The position numbers and the translations under genes are program-made. Shown one piece after another: positions 5,767-7,181 of a DNA stretch of 7,181 nt. Source of the stretch: JBFIHZ01 sp041601535. GTDB taxonomy: Bacteria > Pseudomonadota > Gammaproteobacteria > Xanthomonadales > SZUA-36. The stretch lies in assembly GCA_041601535.1 (NCBI GenBank), contig JBFIHZ010000208.1, positions 1-7,181 of the forward strand, read 5' to 3'. The notes below the pieces were generated by a model that did no database searches, was not told where the DNA came from, and saw nothing but the letters and a program-made list of their open reading frames with translations. Positions within the stretch are counted from its first letter, which is position 1. Each line of letters begins with the position of its first letter.

Positions 5767-5937
5767 AACAATCATCCCCTGCGCTGACCCTGATGCCAGC
5801 CGAAAGCCCCCGCCCGCACAAATGACAATCGCCCCCCCCGACGCTGTTTCGGCGTGGTAAATTATCGATAGCAAGCAGTGCCCATACTACAACCGGCCGG
5901 CCATGCAATCGAGCAGGGCGGCCGGGCAGGAAAAGAG
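5767..5937. promoter_or_regulatory. Divergent intergenic region between DUF488 and MOSC genes
   Basis: This 171-base gap must hold the promoters for both directions. For the plus strand TGGTAAATT (near 5855-5863) could be an extended -10 box, but no good -35 precedes it. The palindrome TATCGATA lies just after it (near 5863-5870). A run of eight C (5832-5839) is prone to sequencing error. No boxes are clear for the minus strand. Confidence 0.3.
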
Positions 5938-6423
5938 ATGCCCGTTACCCTGGAGAACCTGTTTGAAACCCTGCCGCAACGCGGCGTGGTGGAGTGGATA
6001 GGCCTGCGTCCCGGCCGCCGCGAAGCCATGTTGAGCGTTGCTGAAGTAGCAGTCGACGCGCAAACCGGCCTGCACGGCGACCGCTACCAGGGGCGCTCCG
6101 GCAAGCGCCATGTCACCCTGATACAGGCGGAGCATCTGCCGGTGATCGCCAGTTGCAGCGGGCACAAGGAAATTCAGCCGCACACGCTGCGGCGCAACCT
6201 GCTGATACGCGGCATCAACCTGCTGGCGCTGAAAGACAAGGTGATAAGCATTGGTGCGGTCAGGGTAGAGATCACCGGTGCCTGCCATCCCTGCAGCCGC
6301 ATGGAAGAACTGCTGGGCCCCGGTGGTTATAACGCGATGCGCGGCCATGGGGGCATGACCGGCCGTATCCTGGACGCTGGACACATCCGCGTGGGTGACG
6401 AAGTACGCTATTCTTCGTCTTAA
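5938..6423 (+). CDS. MOSC-domain protein
   Basis: The 161-residue product is a stand-alone MOSC domain, the C-terminal domain of molybdenum cofactor sulfurases that is also found in YiiM/YuaD-type proteins handling molybdenum cofactor or sulfur transfer. Family marks are TGLHGDRYQG (43-52), HVTLIQAEH (58-66), RRNLLIRGIN (85-94), and GACHPCSRMEELLG (115-128) with C116 and C119. The second Cys is at the place of the conserved cysteine thought to bind sulfur or cofactor. The C-terminus AMRGHGGMTGRIL is also typical. The exact substrate is unknown. ATG 5938 has AGGA 6 bases upstream; an in-frame GTG at 5878 would add 20 unrelated residues. The Rof-like gene follows after 24 bases on the same strand, so the two are probably co-transcribed. 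Confidence 0.95.
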   Translation: MPVTLENLFETLPQRGVVEWIGLRPGRREAMLSVAEVAVDAQTGLHGDRYQGRSGKRHVTLIQAEHLPVIASCSGHKEIQPHTLRRNLLIRGINLLALKDKVISIGAVRVEITGACHPCSRMEELLGPGGYNAMRGHGGMTGRILDAGHIRVGDEVRYSSS

Positions 6424-6447
6424 GCCCACAGGAGAAACGGACCGGCC

Positions 6448-6825
6448 ATGACGGATTATTCGCCCATTGCCTGTGATGACTACGACTTCCTGGAAATTGC
6501 CTGTATGGATCAATACCGGGTGGAACTGACCCTGGATGCCGGTGAGTTTGCGGGCAGTCAGCAGCAGGATCAGGACCGCGGTGAACCGGCTGACGGCACG
6601 ACAGGACATGAGCCGGCCAGCAGCGGCGTGATCGGACATATCTCAGACCACTGTGTCACCGGAACCGCGGTGGATCTGCAAATCAGTCACGGAGCAGAAT
6701 TCCTGATCCTGCAGCCGGAACAGGGAAAACCGCAACGTATCCGCCTGGACCGTATCCGGCTGATGCGGGTGATGACACGGCCAAGCCGGTTTACCGAACA
6801 TCAGTTCAGAGCAAATAACGATTGA
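6448..6825 (+). CDS. rof: Rof (YaeO)-like Rho-binding antiterminator with insertion
   Basis: The first 28 residues (YSPIACDDYDFLEIACM, then RVELTL) match the N-terminus of E. coli Rof (PINCDDYDNLELAC...LTLEL), and the end (TGTAVDL, AEFLIL, RIRLDRI, about 71-104) matches its second half. Rof is a small cytoplasmic Sm-fold protein that binds transcription terminator Rho and blocks RNA loading. E. coli Rof has about 84 residues; this one has 125, because a polar Gln/Asp/Gly-rich stretch (about 31-69) sits between two strands of the fold and a basic tail follows the core. The acidic N-terminal CDDYD and E16, the type of surface that contacts Rho, are kept. The gene follows the MOSC gene by 24 bases; AGGAG lies 13 bases before the ATG, a long spacing. 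The identification is from recalled similarity. Confidence 0.82.
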   Translation: MTDYSPIACDDYDFLEIACMDQYRVELTLDAGEFAGSQQQDQDRGEPADGTTGHEPASSGVIGHISDHCVTGTAVDLQISHGAEFLILQPEQGKPQRIRLDRIRLMRVMTRPSRFTEHQFRANND

Positions 6826-7157
6826 ACTGAAACAGTGCCCCAAGTGCAGTTGGTGTCTGCGTTCTTCATCGTCGGTAAGTACGCTGCGCAGACTGCATGC
6901 GCCAGATCGCAGACGCGAGAAGGGCTGGAATGGCCTGAATACCGTGAAAAACGCCTGTTTAGCCGCCCTTCGCCCTTATTGTCTTATGCGCATAATGTAT
7001 ATTATGTTAAATTGAAGATATATTCACAGCAGCCGACCCGCAACAGGTGCTCGATCAGGCGTGCAATGGAATTCCCCTTCCCGGGTCTATATCATGACGC
7101 TGTCACGCTTCCGGGTGTTCTTCCCGGGACGCCCCAGCCATAAGGAAACCGTTGTCC
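6826..7157 (+). other. Long gene-free region after the Rof-like gene
   Basis: No frame in these 332 bases looks coding. The 102-codon frame at 6835-7143 has no ribosome site, shows no recognisable domain and runs through promoter-like DNA. The first part holds weak inverted repeats (GCGCA/TGCGC at 6886-6902; GAAGGGC/GCCCTTC at 6919-6971), none followed by a clean T-run. The middle is an AT-rich promoter region. The last 140 bases would be an untranslated leader with three near-copies of CTTCCCGGG (7077-7085, 7108-7115 lacking one C, and 7120-7128). Confidence 0.55.
6979..7006 (+). promoter_or_regulatory. Overlapping palindromes at a likely promoter
   Basis: TTATGCGCATAA (6984-6995) is a perfect 12-bp palindrome. 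Its right half is shared with a second inverted repeat, CATAAT-GTAT-ATTATG (6991-7006), giving three TTATG half-sites in alternating direction. TTGTCT (6979-6984) is a partial -35 box and TATATT (6998-7003) or TATTAT (7000-7005) a -10 box, so a protein bound here would cover the promoter of the gene starting at 7158. Confidence 0.45.
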
Positions 7158-7181
7158 ATGAACCAGGTAATCCAGAAAACC
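7158..7181 (+). CDS. Start of a gene cut off by the right edge
   Basis: ATG 7158 opens a frame (MNQVIQKT) that reaches the end of the window after eight codons. AAGGA lies 11 bases upstream, a usable but long spacing, and a promoter-like region lies about 150 bases before. The fragment is too short to identify. Confidence 0.42.

Noticed and set aside
5832..5839. Run of eight C as a phase-variable tract
   Set aside because: It lies outside any gene and is a single short run; sequencing error or chance is as likely as contingency control.
5767..5874. N-terminal extension of the DUF488 frame
   Set aside because: Family similarity begins at ATG 5766, where a ribosome site fits; the extension has no similarity and covers the expected promoter region.
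5887..6639. 250-codon open frame on the minus strand
   Set aside because: Spans the MOSC gene and the first half of the Rof-like gene, both with recognised motifs on the other strand.
6835..7143. 102-codon open frame on the plus strand after the Rof-like gene
   Set aside because: It runs through the AT-rich promoter and palindromes, lacks a ribosome site, and its composition is not protein-like.

Overview
The window looks like chromosomal DNA of an aerobic gammaproteobacterium. It is fairly GC-rich with AT-rich promoter islands. The pointers are a Rof (Rho-inhibitor) homologue, a LysR regulator of HdfR-like type and an iron-type superoxide dismutase. This placement rests on protein resemblance read by eye, not on a database search. 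I see no tRNA, rRNA, CRISPR array, insertion sequence or prophage gene.

Left part (1-4335), all on the minus strand and so read right to left. A LysR-type regulator (3478-4335) lies upstream of a superoxide dismutase (2617-3324). Ten bases later comes an exported diheme cytochrome c peroxidase-like protein (1218-2606). After 172 bases follows an exported, histidine-bearing helical protein with an internal duplication (404-1039/1045), and 58 bases further an integral membrane protein that runs off the left edge (1-345). A good sigma-70 promoter sits before the dismutase, with a LysR-type dyad (T-N11-A) centred about 61 bases upstream of the predicted transcription start. The simplest reading is a regulated oxidative-stress or redox cluster: the dismutase makes hydrogen peroxide in the cytoplasm, the diheme protein could consume peroxide in the periplasm, and two uncharacterised envelope proteins follow. 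The shared control and shared pathway are inference.

Middle (4506-5766), still minus strand. A DUF488 protein (5416-5766) is followed, after a 259-base stretch without a gene, by 5-formyltetrahydrofolate cyclo-ligase (4506-5156). In many gammaproteobacteria the 6S RNA gene lies just upstream of this ligase. The gap here has room for it, but I could not recognise it by primary sequence.

Right part (5767-7181), plus strand. A MOSC-domain protein (5938-6423) is followed 24 bases later by a Rof-like Rho antiterminator carrying an unusual polar insertion (6448-6825). A 332-base stretch without a convincing gene then holds overlapping palindromes around a likely promoter and a leader with a short repeat. 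It ends at a probable start codon (7158) of a gene that runs off the right edge.

The observations most worth checking are the four-gene redox cluster with its two unknown envelope proteins, the matching operator-like sequences before the LysR and dismutase genes, and the insertion in the Rof homologue.
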